The notes beneath the pieces were generated by a model. The model was not told the origin of the DNA. It did no database searches and worked only from the letters and a program-made list of their open reading frames with translations. Position numbers and translations under genes: made by a program. Positions 12,808 through 20,984 of a stretch of DNA of 63,750 nucleotides are shown here, in pieces. Numbering within the stretch: position 1 is the first letter of the stretch; each line of letters opens with the position of its first letter. Origin of the DNA: a virus. Where the stretch lies: positions 1-63,750 of the IMG/VR virus record IMGVR_UViG_3300044630_001179; one strand, given 5' to 3'.

Positions 12808-13548
12808 ATGGCAGATATAGATATAATTTCAGTACTACGTGACGACAACGAGTACTACAATGGTATTGGCAAACAATACTTATCCAATTCAGATATAGGC
12901 GTGTTGCTTAACAATCCTCAGGACTTCGGGAAGACACGTGAAGACAACAAAGCATTTATGGATGGCAGATACTTCCATCAGTTAATCTTGGAGCCTGAGA
13001 AGGCGAAGGATATGCCGGCAGTAGATGTGAGCACACGCACAACCAAAGAGTACAAAGCATTCTGCGAAGCAAACAACCTACCGTTCTGTATGTTGAAGAA
13101 GGAGCAGGACGAGATTCAAAACTTGGTGAGCATCATCAACGGGAACATTGCATTCTACGATGAGATTTACAAAGCAGGTAATCTGTACGAGACTCCGGCA
13201 ATTGCAGAGATTCAAGGTATGATGTGGAAGGGTAAGGCTGACATTGTCACAGACAATGCGGTGATTGACCTGAAAACTACAAGTGACATTCACAAGTTCA
13301 AGTACACTGCTAAGTCTTACAACTATGACAGTCAGTGCTACATTTATCAGGAGTTATTTGGTAAGCCATTAGTTTTCTACGTGATTGACAAAGGCACCGG
13401 AGTTCTTGGTATATTTAGACCAACAGAAGACTTTGTAAAAGGTGGGGAAATCAAAGTTGGTAAAGCGATTGAGGTATATAACAAGTATTTCAGTTCTACG
13501 CCATCAGATGACATTGTCAACTATTACATTGACGAGTACTTGTTATAA
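12808..13548 (+). CDS. RecE/Cas4-like PD-(D/E)XK exonuclease
   Basis: This 246-aa nuclease likely resects double-strand ends for the annealing protein encoded just upstream. Visible elements: a GRYFHQLILEP helix (conserved His region), the catalytic core GKADIVTDNAVIDLKTT with Asp and D-x-K, and a SQCYIYQELFG motif, in the order of the RecE/YqaJ/Cas4-type nucleases. The size fits the family. The genes are separated by 2 bases and probably co-translated. Confidence 0.87.
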   Translation: MADIDIISVLRDDNEYYNGIGKQYLSNSDIGVLLNNPQDFGKTREDNKAFMDGRYFHQLILEPEKAKDMPAVDVSTRTTKEYKAFCEANNLPFCMLKKEQDEIQNLVSIINGNIAFYDEIYKAGNLYETPAIAEIQGMMWKGKADIVTDNAVIDLKTTSDIHKFKYTAKSYNYDSQCYIYQELFGKPLVFYVIDKGTGVLGIFRPTEDFVKGGEIKVGKAIEVYNKYFSSTPSDDIVNYYIDEYLL

Positions 13549-13552
13549 AAAA

Positions 13553-13618
13553 TTATGGCGTGTAACGTATATTGGGAATCTAAATAAGGTGAACGTTGTC
13601 CTTTCATCCACGCCATAA
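13553..13618 (+). ncRNA. Unexplained inverted repeat / possible structured RNA
   Basis: A perfect 10-bp stem TTATGGCGTG (13553-13562) and CACGCCATAA (13609-13618) encloses 46 bases in which AACGT (13564-13568) can pair with ACGTT (13593-13597). It starts 4 bases after the exonuclease stop. Too large for a simple terminator, it does not match any ribozyme consensus I can recall. Confidence 0.4.
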
Positions 13619-13644
13619 ACTTATTTTTGCTCCCCCCGAAGCAA

Positions 13645-13660
13645 GTGTCTTCAAAGACAC
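13645..13660 (+). repeat. 16-bp palindrome copy 7 (before tRNA-like element)
   Basis: Exact GTGTCTTCAAAGACAC ending 4 bases before the tRNA-like acceptor stem. Confidence 0.95.
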
Positions 13661-13664
13661 AAAG

Positions 13665-13755
13665 AGTCAGGTCGCTTAAGAGATGCATAAGTCAGTGCAT
13701 ACAGGTAAAGCGTAGGGATACTATGATGCAGGTTCGACTCCTGTCCTGACTCCCA
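13665..13755 (+). tRNA. tRNA-like element, class II size, degenerate middle
   Basis: The 3' half is a textbook tRNA end: T-arm GCAGG-TTCGACT-CCTGT (13728-13744) followed by CCTGACT, one base, and an encoded CCA (13753-13755). The 5' end AGTCAGG (13665-13671) pairs fully with CCTGACT. The total is 91 nt, like a class II tRNA, and GTAG-GGATA-CTAT could be a long variable arm. However, the D-loop lacks GG and I cannot draw a standard 5-bp anticodon stem with U33. It may be a decayed tRNA, an atypical one, or a tRNA mimic used as an RNase P processing signal. Confidence 0.5.
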
Positions 13756-13828
13756 CTAATCATTAGCTTAGCCTCAGAGGTTAATGGTTGGTATAAATAG
13801 ACTGAGGCAACAAATAAATTTTAGACCA

Positions 13829-14143
13829 ATGGCACAAGACGAAAAAATCTTTGCAGACGGATTCTCATTCAAGAGAAACGAAAAAGCTCCTGACTTTGTA
13901 GTCGGAAGATTATCAATGAAAGTAGATGAGGCAGTCGCCTTCATCAGACAGCACGAGAAAGGCGGATGGGTAAACCTTAACATTAAGACTGCACGCAGTG
14001 GCAATCATTATGTTGAGTTGGATACCTATGAGCCGACTGTTCAGAGTGGTATGAAACCACAATCAGAGAAGGCTGCTACTCCAACACAGAAAGCACCTAA
14101 ACCGGATGCTCCTGATGAAGAAGATTTAGACCTTCCATTTTAG
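13829..14143 (+). CDS. Single-stranded DNA-binding-like protein
   Basis: This 104-aa protein has a beta-rich N-terminal domain (FSFKRNEKAPDFVVGRLSMK, then GGWVNLNIKTARSGNHYVEL) and a disordered Pro/Lys/Thr linker ending in the acidic tip EEDLDLPF. That tip closely matches the SSB C-terminal partner-binding motif (DDDIPF-like). I chose ATG 13829 because it is the MAQDEK start after the leader hairpin. It lies between the recombination pair and the primase-helicase, as expected for a replication SSB. Confidence 0.75.
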   Translation: MAQDEKIFADGFSFKRNEKAPDFVVGRLSMKVDEAVAFIRQHEKGGWVNLNIKTARSGNHYVELDTYEPTVQSGMKPQSEKAATPTQKAPKPDAPDEEDLDLPF

Positions 14144-14172
14144 AATTGACACCCATTTAGAGAACAAAAATT

Positions 14173-14199
14173 GGGGGAGTGAAAACTTCCCCTTTTTTT
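14173..14199 (+). terminator. Rho-independent terminator after SSB-like gene
   Basis: GGGGGAGT-GAAA-ACTTCCCC (8 bp with one G-T pair) followed by seven Ts. It ends the transcript about 30-55 bases after the SSB-like stop and isolates the replication region that follows. Confidence 0.85.
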
Positions 14200-14217
14200 A
14201 CCTCTAATGCGTGACGA

Positions 14218-14370
14218 AAATGTCAATGTGTTTTCCCTATATTCTCTATATGTGTTTTTCTATTCTTCTTATTTTTTTAAATTATAATTTGAATAAAAAA
14301 TTGACATTATCGACATTAGTTCTAATAATCAGATAGTTAGCTATAATAAACCGACATAAAAACGACATAA
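14218..14370. repeat. Iteron-like array B next to primase-helicase, candidate replication origin
   Basis: ATGTCAA near 14220, TTGACATT and CGACATT (14301-14316, 9-bp spacing) and two CGACATAA copies 11 bases apart (14352-14370) surround an AT-rich block with TTCCCTATATTCTCTATAT. The repeat core, its spacings and the pyrimidine/AT-rich block match array A at 4634-4953. It lies immediately upstream of the primase-helicase ATG (14372). Confidence 0.65.
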
Positions 14371-14371
14371 G

Positions 14372-16795
14372 ATGATACATAATGTGACGATATTCCAAAA
14401 TATTAGAGATACTGACACGCCATTCTTCCGAGATGTACACGTTATACTCGATAGAATCAAGGACGGAGCCGGTGCTACTAAGGATTTGGTAAAGAAGATA
14501 CGCTTAGAAAAGCGTAAGCCTGAGAGACAGGAACTAAAGAAGCAATTACCTGCGATATGTTTTAGTGGTACGTTTAATAAGAGAACAGATGCGTCACTGA
14601 TTGAGCATTCAGGTTTGATATGTTTGGACTTCGATGGGTACACAAAGCAGAAAGAACTATTGCAAGACAAAGAGAACTTATCAAAGAACAAGTATGTGTT
14701 TTCAGTATTCATTTCCCCTTCGGGTAATGGGCTGAAAGTATTGGTGAAGATTCCGGCAGATGCAGAGAACCATACGATGTACTTTAATTCGTTAGAAAAG
14801 TACTTTAATTCGCCTTATTTTGATAAGACGAGCAAGAACCTTAGCCGAGTGTGTTACGAGTCCTATGACCCTCTAATTGCGATTAATGAGAATAGTAGCA
14901 TTTGGGATGTGATTGAGGAACCTGAGTATACTGAGGTAAGTAAGACGAGAGACAAGGCAACCATCCCTATCACGGATGAGAATAAGATTGTGGAGATACT
15001 TGTAAAGTGGTGGGAGAAAAAGTATCCAATGCACGAAGGACAACGTAATCAGAATGCGTATGTGCTTGCTATGGCGTTCAATGATTTTGGTATTAACAAG
15101 AGTCTTGCGTCATATGTACTAAACCAATTTGCTTCGGAAGACTTTTCACTTAGGGAGATTGGAACGACAATTGACTCAGCGTACAGACATACTGCAAACT
15201 TCGGGACTAAATACTACGAGGATGAGGAGCGTATCAATAGCATCAAAGCAAAGTTGAGGAGAGGTGTATCAAAAAAAGAGATTCGCATCCAACTGCAAGA
15301 TTCCAATTTGGACAGCGAGACTATCGACTCGGTGCTTAACAAGGTTGAGGAAGAGAATGCAATGCAAACCTTTTGGGACAGGAACGATAGAGGAGTCATT
15401 AAAGTAGTACACGTACAGTTCAAGCAGTTCTTAGAGGACAATGGGTTCTACAAGTATTGCCCTGAGGGTGGTAAGAACTACATCTTTGTAAAGGTTACCA
15501 ATAACTTGATTGACCATACGAGTGAGAAAGAGATTAAGGACTTCGTGCTTACGCACTTATTGGAGTTGGACGACATTGGCGTGTACAATTACTTCGCTGA
15601 TAACACACGCTTCTTCAAAGAAGAGTTCTTATCACTTCTGTCAACGATTGAGATTTACTTCATTGCTGACAGCAAAGACTCATCTTACTTGTACTACAAA
15701 AACTGTGCGATTAAGATTAGCAAAGAAGGGGTGACAACGCTTGACTACTTGGACTTGGGAGGATACGTGTGGAAAGACCACGTGATAGACAGGAACTTCA
15801 ACCTGTGCAGCGTGACAGAGAAATGCGACTTTAAAAAGTTTGTGAGCAATATCAATGGTGGAGATGTGCACAGAGTTAGAGCAATGGAGAGCACCATTGG
15901 ATTCCTACTACACGGATATAAGAACCTATCATTCTGTCCGGCTGTGATTCTGAACGATGAGGTGATTAGTGACAACCCTGAGGGGGGAACAGGTAAAGGA
16001 CTTTTGATGAGTGCACTGAGTAAGATGAAGAAACTTGTTGTGATTGATGGCAAGTCGTTTGCTTTCGAGCGTAGCTTCGCTTATCAGTTGGTGTCAGCAG
16101 ACACGCAGATACTTTGCTTCGATGACGTGAGAAAGCATTTTGACTTCGAGCGTTTGTTTTCGGTTGTTACTGAGGGTCTAACGCTTGAAAAGAAAAACAA
16201 GGACGCCATCAAGATACCATTCAGCAGGTCTCCGAAGATTGCCATCACTACTAACTATGCAATAAAGGGAGCGGGAAATTCGTTTGCAAGAAGAAAGTGG
16301 GAGTTGGAGTTGCATCAGTATTATACCAAAGAGTTCACGCCACTTGATGAGTTTGGAAAATTAATGTTTGGCGATTGGAACGATGACGATTGGTGTGAGT
16401 TCGACAACTATATGATTGGGTGTCTAACTAATTATTTGAGAACAGGACTTGTGAAGAGTAAGTTTGTGAACCTCAAGATTCGTCAGCTATCAGCAGAGAC
16501 TTGCCACGAGTTTATTGAGTGGTGTGGACTTGTAGATACGCATCACAACAGAGAGGTAATGTTGCAACCTGACACGAGACTTTACAAGAACGAGTTGTAT
16601 TCCAACTTCGTGGATGAGTATCCTGACTACGGACCGAGAGGTAGGATGAGCGTAAGTAGAACCAAGTTCTATAAATGGCTTATCGCTTACGGTATTTACA
16701 AGGAAGGAGTGATGCCACAGGAGGACAGAGACCAACAAGGTAGATGGATTATCATTAAGAGCAAACCTGAGGGACTTGAAGAAGCACCTTTTTAA
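14372..16795 (+). CDS. Primase-helicase (BT4734/VirE-N-like primase plus SF3-type helicase)
   Basis: This 807-aa replication protein likely makes primers and unwinds DNA. Residues about 1-190 resemble the BT4734-like/VirE N-terminal domain, an archaeo-eukaryotic primase relative, with GLICLDFDGYT (catalytic acidic pair) and VFSVFISPSGNGLKVLVKI. Residues about 215-280 fit a primase C-terminal helical domain. The helicase has Walker A (NPEGGTGKGLL, near residue 535), Walker B (ILCFDDV) and a sensor-like AITTNYAIKG segment. The C-terminal part is probably DNA-binding. No DNA polymerase is evident in the genome, so host polymerase is presumably recruited. Confidence 0.87.
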   Translation: MIHNVTIFQNIRDTDTPFFRDVHVILDRIKDGAGATKDLVKKIRLEKRKPERQELKKQLPAICFSGTFNKRTDASLIEHSGLICLDFDGYTKQKELLQDKENLSKNKYVFSVFISPSGNGLKVLVKIPADAENHTMYFNSLEKYFNSPYFDKTSKNLSRVCYESYDPLIAINENSSIWDVIEEPEYTEVSKTRDKATIPITDENKIVEILVKWWEKKYPMHEGQRNQNAYVLAMAFNDFGINKSLASYVLNQFASEDFSLREIGTTIDSAYRHTANFGTKYYEDEERINSIKAKLRRGVSKKEIRIQLQDSNLDSETIDSVLNKVEEENAMQTFWDRNDRGVIKVVHVQFKQFLEDNGFYKYCPEGGKNYIFVKVTNNLIDHTSEKEIKDFVLTHLLELDDIGVYNYFADNTRFFKEEFLSLLSTIEIYFIADSKDSSYLYYKNCAIKISKEGVTTLDYLDLGGYVWKDHVIDRNFNLCSVTEKCDFKKFVSNINGGDVHRVRAMESTIGFLLHGYKNLSFCPAVILNDEVISDNPEGGTGKGLLMSALSKMKKLVVIDGKSFAFERSFAYQLVSADTQILCFDDVRKHFDFERLFSVVTEGLTLEKKNKDAIKIPFSRSPKIAITTNYAIKGAGNSFARRKWELELHQYYTKEFTPLDEFGKLMFGDWNDDDWCEFDNYMIGCLTNYLRTGLVKSKFVNLKIRQLSAETCHEFIEWCGLVDTHHNREVMLQPDTRLYKNELYSNFVDEYPDYGPRGRMSVSRTKFYKWLIAYGIYKEGVMPQEDRDQQGRWIIIKSKPEGLEEAPF

Positions 16796-16806
16796 AACAA
16801 ACAGAT

Positions 16807-17562
16807 ATGATTGAATTAATAAATGGAGAATCATTAGAGGTTATGTCAAAGATGGACAATGAATCTATTGATATGATATTTTGTGATTTGCCATACGGGA
16901 CAACGAGAAACGATTGGGATGCAATAATACCATTAGGGGAACTTTGGGAGCAATACAACAGAATAATTAAAGAAAACGGAGCTATAGTTTTAACCGCAGC
17001 AAATCCTTTTGATAAAATATTAGCCTGTTCAAATATGAAGGACTACAAGTACGATTGGATTTGGCACAAAAATAAAGCAACGGGTCACTTAAATTCTAAG
17101 AAACTTCCATTGAAGGCACACGAATATGTTTTAATCTTTTATAAAAAGCCGCCAACATATAATCCGCAATACACAATGGGACATAAACCTATGAATAAAG
17201 TTTCTCCAAAGGGCATACCGCATCCTGAAAAATTAAGGAATTACGGTCACATAAATTTCCAAAATGGTAATGAAGGCGGTTCGACAATTAGATTGCCAAG
17301 GACTGTGTTGGATATACCTGTGATAAATAATGATAATCCATTAAAGTTTCACCCCACACAAAAGCCGGTAGAACTTGCAGAGTATTTTATCAAGACGTAT
17401 TCAAATGAGAATGATACCATTTTAGATAACTGTATGGGTTCAGGCTCTACCGGGATTGCTTGTATAAATACAAGACGCAATTTTATTGGGATAGAAATAA
17501 ATGAAGAGTATTTTGTCAAAGCAAAAAATTGGATTGAAAACGAAAAAAACAAAAGAATATGA
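16807..17562 (+). CDS. DNA methyltransferase (N6-adenine or N4-cytosine)
   Basis: This 251-aa protein is of the beta-type amino-methyltransferase order: catalytic CDLPYGTTRNDWD (DPPY-like, here DLPY) near residue 27, a target-recognition region in the middle, FHPTQKPVEL near 177, and the SAM-binding DNCMGSGSTGIAC near 205. No restriction endonuclease partner is seen next to it, so it looks like an orphan phage methylase used to protect the genome or alter regulation. It overlaps the following small gene by 4 bases. Confidence 0.9.
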   Translation: MIELINGESLEVMSKMDNESIDMIFCDLPYGTTRNDWDAIIPLGELWEQYNRIIKENGAIVLTAANPFDKILACSNMKDYKYDWIWHKNKATGHLNSKKLPLKAHEYVLIFYKKPPTYNPQYTMGHKPMNKVSPKGIPHPEKLRNYGHINFQNGNEGGSTIRLPRTVLDIPVINNDNPLKFHPTQKPVELAEYFIKTYSNENDTILDNCMGSGSTGIACINTRRNFIGIEINEEYFVKAKNWIENEKNKRI

Positions 17563-17786
17563 AAACAGCAGTACAAGAATTAATTGAAATGATGGAAGAC
17601 GCAAAATCAAAGAAATTTGATAAAATAGATTGGCTCGTTATTATGAAAGTATATAGTACAGAAAAGAGAGAAAAAGACCAAATGATTAACTTCCACAAGT
17701 GGATGAAGATAAATGAAAAGGAAGAAAAATATTTTCATTATTCAGATGAAGATATGCTTAACGAATATTTAAACAGAGACATATGA
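17559..17786 (+). CDS. Small helical protein coupled to methylase
   Basis: This 75-aa charged helical protein begins MKTAVQELIEMMEDAKSKKF. ATGA overlaps join it to the methylase upstream and to the next gene downstream, indicating translational coupling. No family is recognised. Confidence 0.65.
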   Translation: MKTAVQELIEMMEDAKSKKFDKIDWLVIMKVYSTEKREKDQMINFHKWMKINEKEEKYFHYSDEDMLNEYLNRDI

Positions 17787-18118
17787 CACAAGAACAAATG
17801 ATACACGTGGGAATGATTAATTCATTTAATATAATTACGGAGAAAAATACGTTTGAGGAGATTGCAAAGTCAGAGGTGAGTTTTTTTGCTCACGTTCCTG
17901 ATGAGGAGGTACCACTGAAATTGATTCAACTTATGATGGACTACTTCAAGTCTTATGAGATGTTTGAATACTGCGTAGACCTAATGGAATACATTGCCTT
18001 AAACTTCAATGATGATGGTACACGTATTGTTGACGGATGCGAATGTCCTCAGCCTGTGATAACAGAGTACAGTAGGACAATGTTCTGTGGTACTTGTAGT
18101 AAACGATTAAGAAAATGA
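17783..18118 (+). CDS. Small protein with C-terminal zinc-finger-like Cys cluster
   Basis: This 111-aa protein has a helical body (VPLKLIQLMMDYFKSYEMFE, then YCVDLMEYIALNF) and a C-terminal CECPQP...FCGTCSKRLRK cluster that may bind one zinc. It overlaps both neighbours by 4 bases and precedes the helicase, so it may be a helicase partner. The function is unknown. Confidence 0.65.
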   Translation: MTQEQMIHVGMINSFNIITEKNTFEEIAKSEVSFFAHVPDEEVPLKLIQLMMDYFKSYEMFEYCVDLMEYIALNFNDDGTRIVDGCECPQPVITEYSRTMFCGTCSKRLRK

Positions 18119-19572
18119 TTGAAAGACTACCGGCATACAGCAACAAATCAATGTGGGAATACTGCGAGATTCTAAAACGTGTAATCACTCAGTTTAAGGA
18201 AGTAAAGGTTGGTAGAGGCAAACAGGTAGAGGTAATCAAGGTTCCTAAATACAGTACTGAGAAGCACCTTGTAGACAATATTGTCAGCAGTTGTGAGTAC
18301 TATAAAAACTTATACGAGATGGAGGACAAGCAAGGATTTAATTACAGGGACTATCAGATTGACATTATTGAGAAAGGTCAGCAGATACTTTCAAAGTATG
18401 GGTTCCTGTATTTGGCAATGGAGGTACGTACCGGCAAGACCCTAACAAGTCTCGGGATAGCTGAGCGTGTGCACGCAAAGAATGTTTTGTTTGTTACCAA
18501 GAAGAAAGCCCTGAGCACCATATCAGACGACTACTCAATGCTTAGCCCTTCGTATTATATGCAGGTCATCAACTATGAAAGCCTCCACACCGTGATGAAT
18601 GAGCAAAGATGGGACTTAATTATTTGTGACGAGGCACACGGAATGGGAGCGTTCCCTAAGGCGAGTGGACGTGCAGAGTTGGTTGCACAAGTGATTAAGA
18701 AATGCAGACCAATGGTAATGCTACTTAGTGGTACACCAACGCCTGAGTCGTACTCACAGATGTACCATCAGGTATATGCAATACCTAACAACCCGTTCAA
18801 AGAGTTTAAAAACTTCTATAGGTTCTGCGACAAGTACGTTAAAATAAAACAGCGTAAGATTAACGGACTATTCGTTAATGATTATAGCGGTGGACTTGAT
18901 ACCATCCTCAAAGAGATGGAGCCTTATACTATTAACTACACGCAGCAGGAGGCAGGTTTTATGGCTGAGACCAAGGAAGAGATATTGGAGGTAGAGATGA
19001 AGCCATCGACTTATGCGATGATAAAAAAATTAAAGAAGGAATTGGTGATAGAAGGAAAAGAAGAAATAATTTTGGCAGACACTCCGGTTAAGTTGATGAT
19101 GAAGGTGCATCAGTTGAGTAGCGGCACGATTAAATTTGAGAGCGGCAATAGTATGATACTTGACCTAAGCAAGGCTGAGTTTATCAAAGAGCAGTTTGAA
19201 GGATGTAAGATTGGAATCTTCTACAAGTTCAAGGAAGAGTACAACGCACTCAAGCAGGTATTTGGTGATGACTTAACCTCTGAGCTAAGTGTCTTTGAAG
19301 ACACCAATAAGAACATAGCATTACAGATTGTAAGCGGACGTGAGGGAATCAGTTTAAGACAGGCTGAGTACTTAGTTTACTACAACATTGATTTTAGTGC
19401 TACGAGTTATTGGCAGAGCAAAGACCGGATGACCACAAAGGAACGCCTCGAGAATCAAGTATATTGGATTTTCTCTAAGGGTGGTATTGAACACGACATC
19501 TACAAGGCTGTCACAAAGAAGAAAGACTACACTGTTAACCATTTTAAAAAAGATTTTTATGACAACGACTGA
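18115..19572 (+). CDS. Superfamily 2 DEAH/SNF2-like helicase
   Basis: This 485-aa protein couples ATP hydrolysis to movement on nucleic acid. Motifs in order: Walker A VRTGKTLTSLG near residue 103 (GKT), motif Ia region with NVLFVTKKKALSTI, motif II CDEAHGM (DEAH), motif III LLSGTPTPES, and a C-terminal RecA fold with QIVSGREGISLRQAEYLVYY (motif V-like) and QSKDRMTTKER (motif VI). The layout resembles phage UvsW or SNF2-like helicases used in replication or recombination. Palindrome copy 8 lies within it, read as the VFEDT segment. Confidence 0.9.
   Translation: MIERLPAYSNKSMWEYCEILKRVITQFKEVKVGRGKQVEVIKVPKYSTEKHLVDNIVSSCEYYKNLYEMEDKQGFNYRDYQIDIIEKGQQILSKYGFLYLAMEVRTGKTLTSLGIAERVHAKNVLFVTKKKALSTISDDYSMLSPSYYMQVINYESLHTVMNEQRWDLIICDEAHGMGAFPKASGRAELVAQVIKKCRPMVMLLSGTPTPESYSQMYHQVYAIPNNPFKEFKNFYRFCDKYVKIKQRKINGLFVNDYSGGLDTILKEMEPYTINYTQQEAGFMAETKEEILEVEMKPSTYAMIKKLKKELVIEGKEEIILADTPVKLMMKVHQLSSGTIKFESGNSMILDLSKAEFIKEQFEGCKIGIFYKFKEEYNALKQVFGDDLTSELSVFEDTNKNIALQIVSGREGISLRQAEYLVYYNIDFSATSYWQSKDRMTTKERLENQVYWIFSKGGIEHDIYKAVTKKKDYTVNHFKKDFYDND
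19289..19304 (-). repeat. 16-bp palindrome copy 8 (inside helicase CDS)
   Basis: GTGTCTTTGAAGACAC on the plus strand, the reverse orientation of the palindrome relative to the gene that carries it. It encodes VFEDT in the helicase frame. This is the only coding copy whose CA-centred orientation is opposite to transcription. Confidence 0.95.
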
Positions 19573-20197
19573 TTCAAATGTATTAAACATCAACATCCCA
19601 AACCTTAAACTAAAAGTAAGAAGGAGTTGGCTTACCAAAAAAGAAAGCGACAGCTTAACGTTTGATAACTGCTACGCCTTTGCAATACAAAGCATAGCCG
19701 GGAAGATACTTACGTTTCACATTATGACTGACTACGGAATGCTTCGCAGTAGAGTACCTATCTCAGAGTTGTTTTACGAAGAACCATCTAAAGATATACC
19801 TGCAGACTTCAAGCAATTGTGGGATTGTTTTAGTGAAAACGTTAGTGTAGTTGAGTACTTGTACTTAGCTGAAAAAAGATGCAAGGTTATCCTGAAAGAT
19901 AAATCACTTATATGGGCAACTTATATGTTTACAGTAGATTGGTTTAGTAATCCATATTCAGATGAGCCGAGCGATTATAAGTGCGGTCACATACTATTGG
20001 CTGATGATGGGTATCTCTTATGCCAACCTAACAACAGGATATTTTGGAAGGACTCCAACTTCATTACCAATGAGTTCCCTATTAGTCCAAAGGAGTTTAA
20101 AGTGGATACCACATTACAATGCGTAGAAGCTGAGAGTGACAGATGGGTTAGTTCAAATGGTGATTCTTTTTATTACGACATCAACGAAATAAAATAA
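19559..20197 (+). CDS. Early protein of unknown function, beta-rich
   Basis: This is a 212-aa protein, with start ATG 19559 chosen over a longer frame that runs deep into the helicase. It overlaps the helicase end by 14 bases. The sequence is rich in short strands and aromatic residues (LKLKVRRSWLTKKESDSLTF, WATYMFTVDWFSNPYSDEPS), with no membrane segment or known motif. The place in the helicase-nuclease run suggests a replication-related role. Confidence 0.6.
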   Translation: MTTTDSNVLNINIPNLKLKVRRSWLTKKESDSLTFDNCYAFAIQSIAGKILTFHIMTDYGMLRSRVPISELFYEEPSKDIPADFKQLWDCFSENVSVVEYLYLAEKRCKVILKDKSLIWATYMFTVDWFSNPYSDEPSDYKCGHILLADDGYLLCQPNNRIFWKDSNFITNEFPISPKEFKVDTTLQCVEAESDRWVSSNGDSFYYDINEIK

Positions 20198-20199
20198 AT

Positions 20200-20526
20200 A
20201 TGGTAAAATGTATCTGCATCAACGACAAGAATCGTCCGAGCAAAATACCACAGAGCAAATGGCTTAAAGAAGGACAAGAGTACACCATCATCTTCACGCT
20301 AATAGTTCTCCCACAGAAAACTTTGGCAGTGCAGTTGGAGGAGATTGACCTTGACGAAAGCTGTATGCCTTACGAGTTCTTCTTAGCCAATAGGTTCGCC
20401 TTTACGCAGGAGGAATTAGAGAAGCTAATTGTATTTATTGAGGAGTGTAATAACGTTAGTCTTTCTATTAAAGACTTATTAAAACAAACGAATGAAAGAG
20501 CAGCAAGTACAAGCCAAAAAAATTAA
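20200..20526 (+). CDS. Small phage protein, unknown
   Basis: This 108-aa protein starts MVKCICINDKNRPSKIPQSK. The sequence WLKEGQEYTIIFTLIVLPQK suggests an SH3- or OB-like small barrel, similar in feel to conserved phage proteins of Bacteroidota. The C-terminus is helical and overlaps the VRR-NUC gene by 35 bases. Confidence 0.65.
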   Translation: MVKCICINDKNRPSKIPQSKWLKEGQEYTIIFTLIVLPQKTLAVQLEEIDLDESCMPYEFFLANRFAFTQEELEKLIVFIEECNNVSLSIKDLLKQTNERAASTSQKN

Positions 20527-20797
20527 AGAGTTAGAGGCTCAGGGATACTACGTTATTAAGCTCACGATGACTAACAAGAATGGGATACCGGACTTGCTTG
20601 CCATACCACGAGACAGTGACGTGATATTCATTGAGGTAAAGGCAACCAATGGTAAGCTATCTAAGTTGCAAGAGTACAGATTAAAAGAACTTCAAAACCA
20701 CGGAGTGAAGGTTGAGGTATTTAGAGAAGAAAAAATCAAATCAAATGAAAAGAGCAAAGGATTGGTACAGAATAAGCGGGACGATGCAACTGATTAA
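20492..20797 (+). CDS. VRR-NUC domain nuclease
   Basis: This is a 101-aa nuclease of the PD-(D/E)XK superfamily (VRR-NUC). The core reads YYVIKLTMTNKNGIPDLLAI (G-PDL with catalytic Asp), then DVIFIEVKATNGKLS (E-x-K), then LSKLQEYRLKELQNHGVKV. The family includes Holliday-junction or flap nucleases, so it may process recombination or packaging intermediates. The gene overlaps both neighbours. Confidence 0.87.
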   Translation: MKEQQVQAKKIKELEAQGYYVIKLTMTNKNGIPDLLAIPRDSDVIFIEVKATNGKLSKLQEYRLKELQNHGVKVEVFREEKIKSNEKSKGLVQNKRDDATD

Positions 20798-20945
20798 AGA
20801 TGAAAGAGTTATTAGGGAATACAGGTTTAACGACATTTATAAAAGAAGAAAAATGCTAAGAATATGGAACGATGAAATAAAGCCAAATGGAATATCTCGA
20901 TACGAATTAATCATCATACCCGAAATTGATGCATATGTTCGTTAA
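20745..20945 (+). CDS. Small basic protein, unknown
   Basis: This 66-aa protein starts at ATG 20745 after an AATCAAATCAA leader (the longer frame runs back into the nuclease gene). It starts MKRAKDWYRISGTMQLIKDE and is rich in R, K and I. It could be a DNA-binding accessory of the nucleases. No motif is recognised. Confidence 0.55.
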   Translation: MKRAKDWYRISGTMQLIKDERVIREYRFNDIYKRRKMLRIWNDEIKPNGISRYELIIIPEIDAYVR

Positions 20946-20951
20946 AAAAAC

Positions 20952-20959
20952 TAATTTTG
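20952..20959 (+). promoter_or_regulatory. Possible -7 promoter box
   Basis: TAATTTTG matches TAnnTTTG, 26 bases before the gene at 20985. No good -33 element is visible, so it is a weak call. Confidence 0.35.
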
Positions 20960-20984
20960 TTAAAACGCTTATGCGAATCCAATA

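Larger units (their letters stand above)
13549..13828 (+). other. Non-coding RNA-structure region between exonuclease and SSB-like gene
   Basis: This 280-base gap holds no convincing protein gene. In order it contains the 10-bp inverted repeat (13553-13618), palindrome copy 7 (13645-13660), a 91-nt tRNA-like element (13665-13755) and a further hairpin GCCTCAG (13771-13777) with CTGAGGC (13802-13808) in the leader of the SSB-like gene. The density of RNA structure resembles the ribozyme-containing gaps at 7.4, 8.1 and 9.9 kb. Confidence 0.6.
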
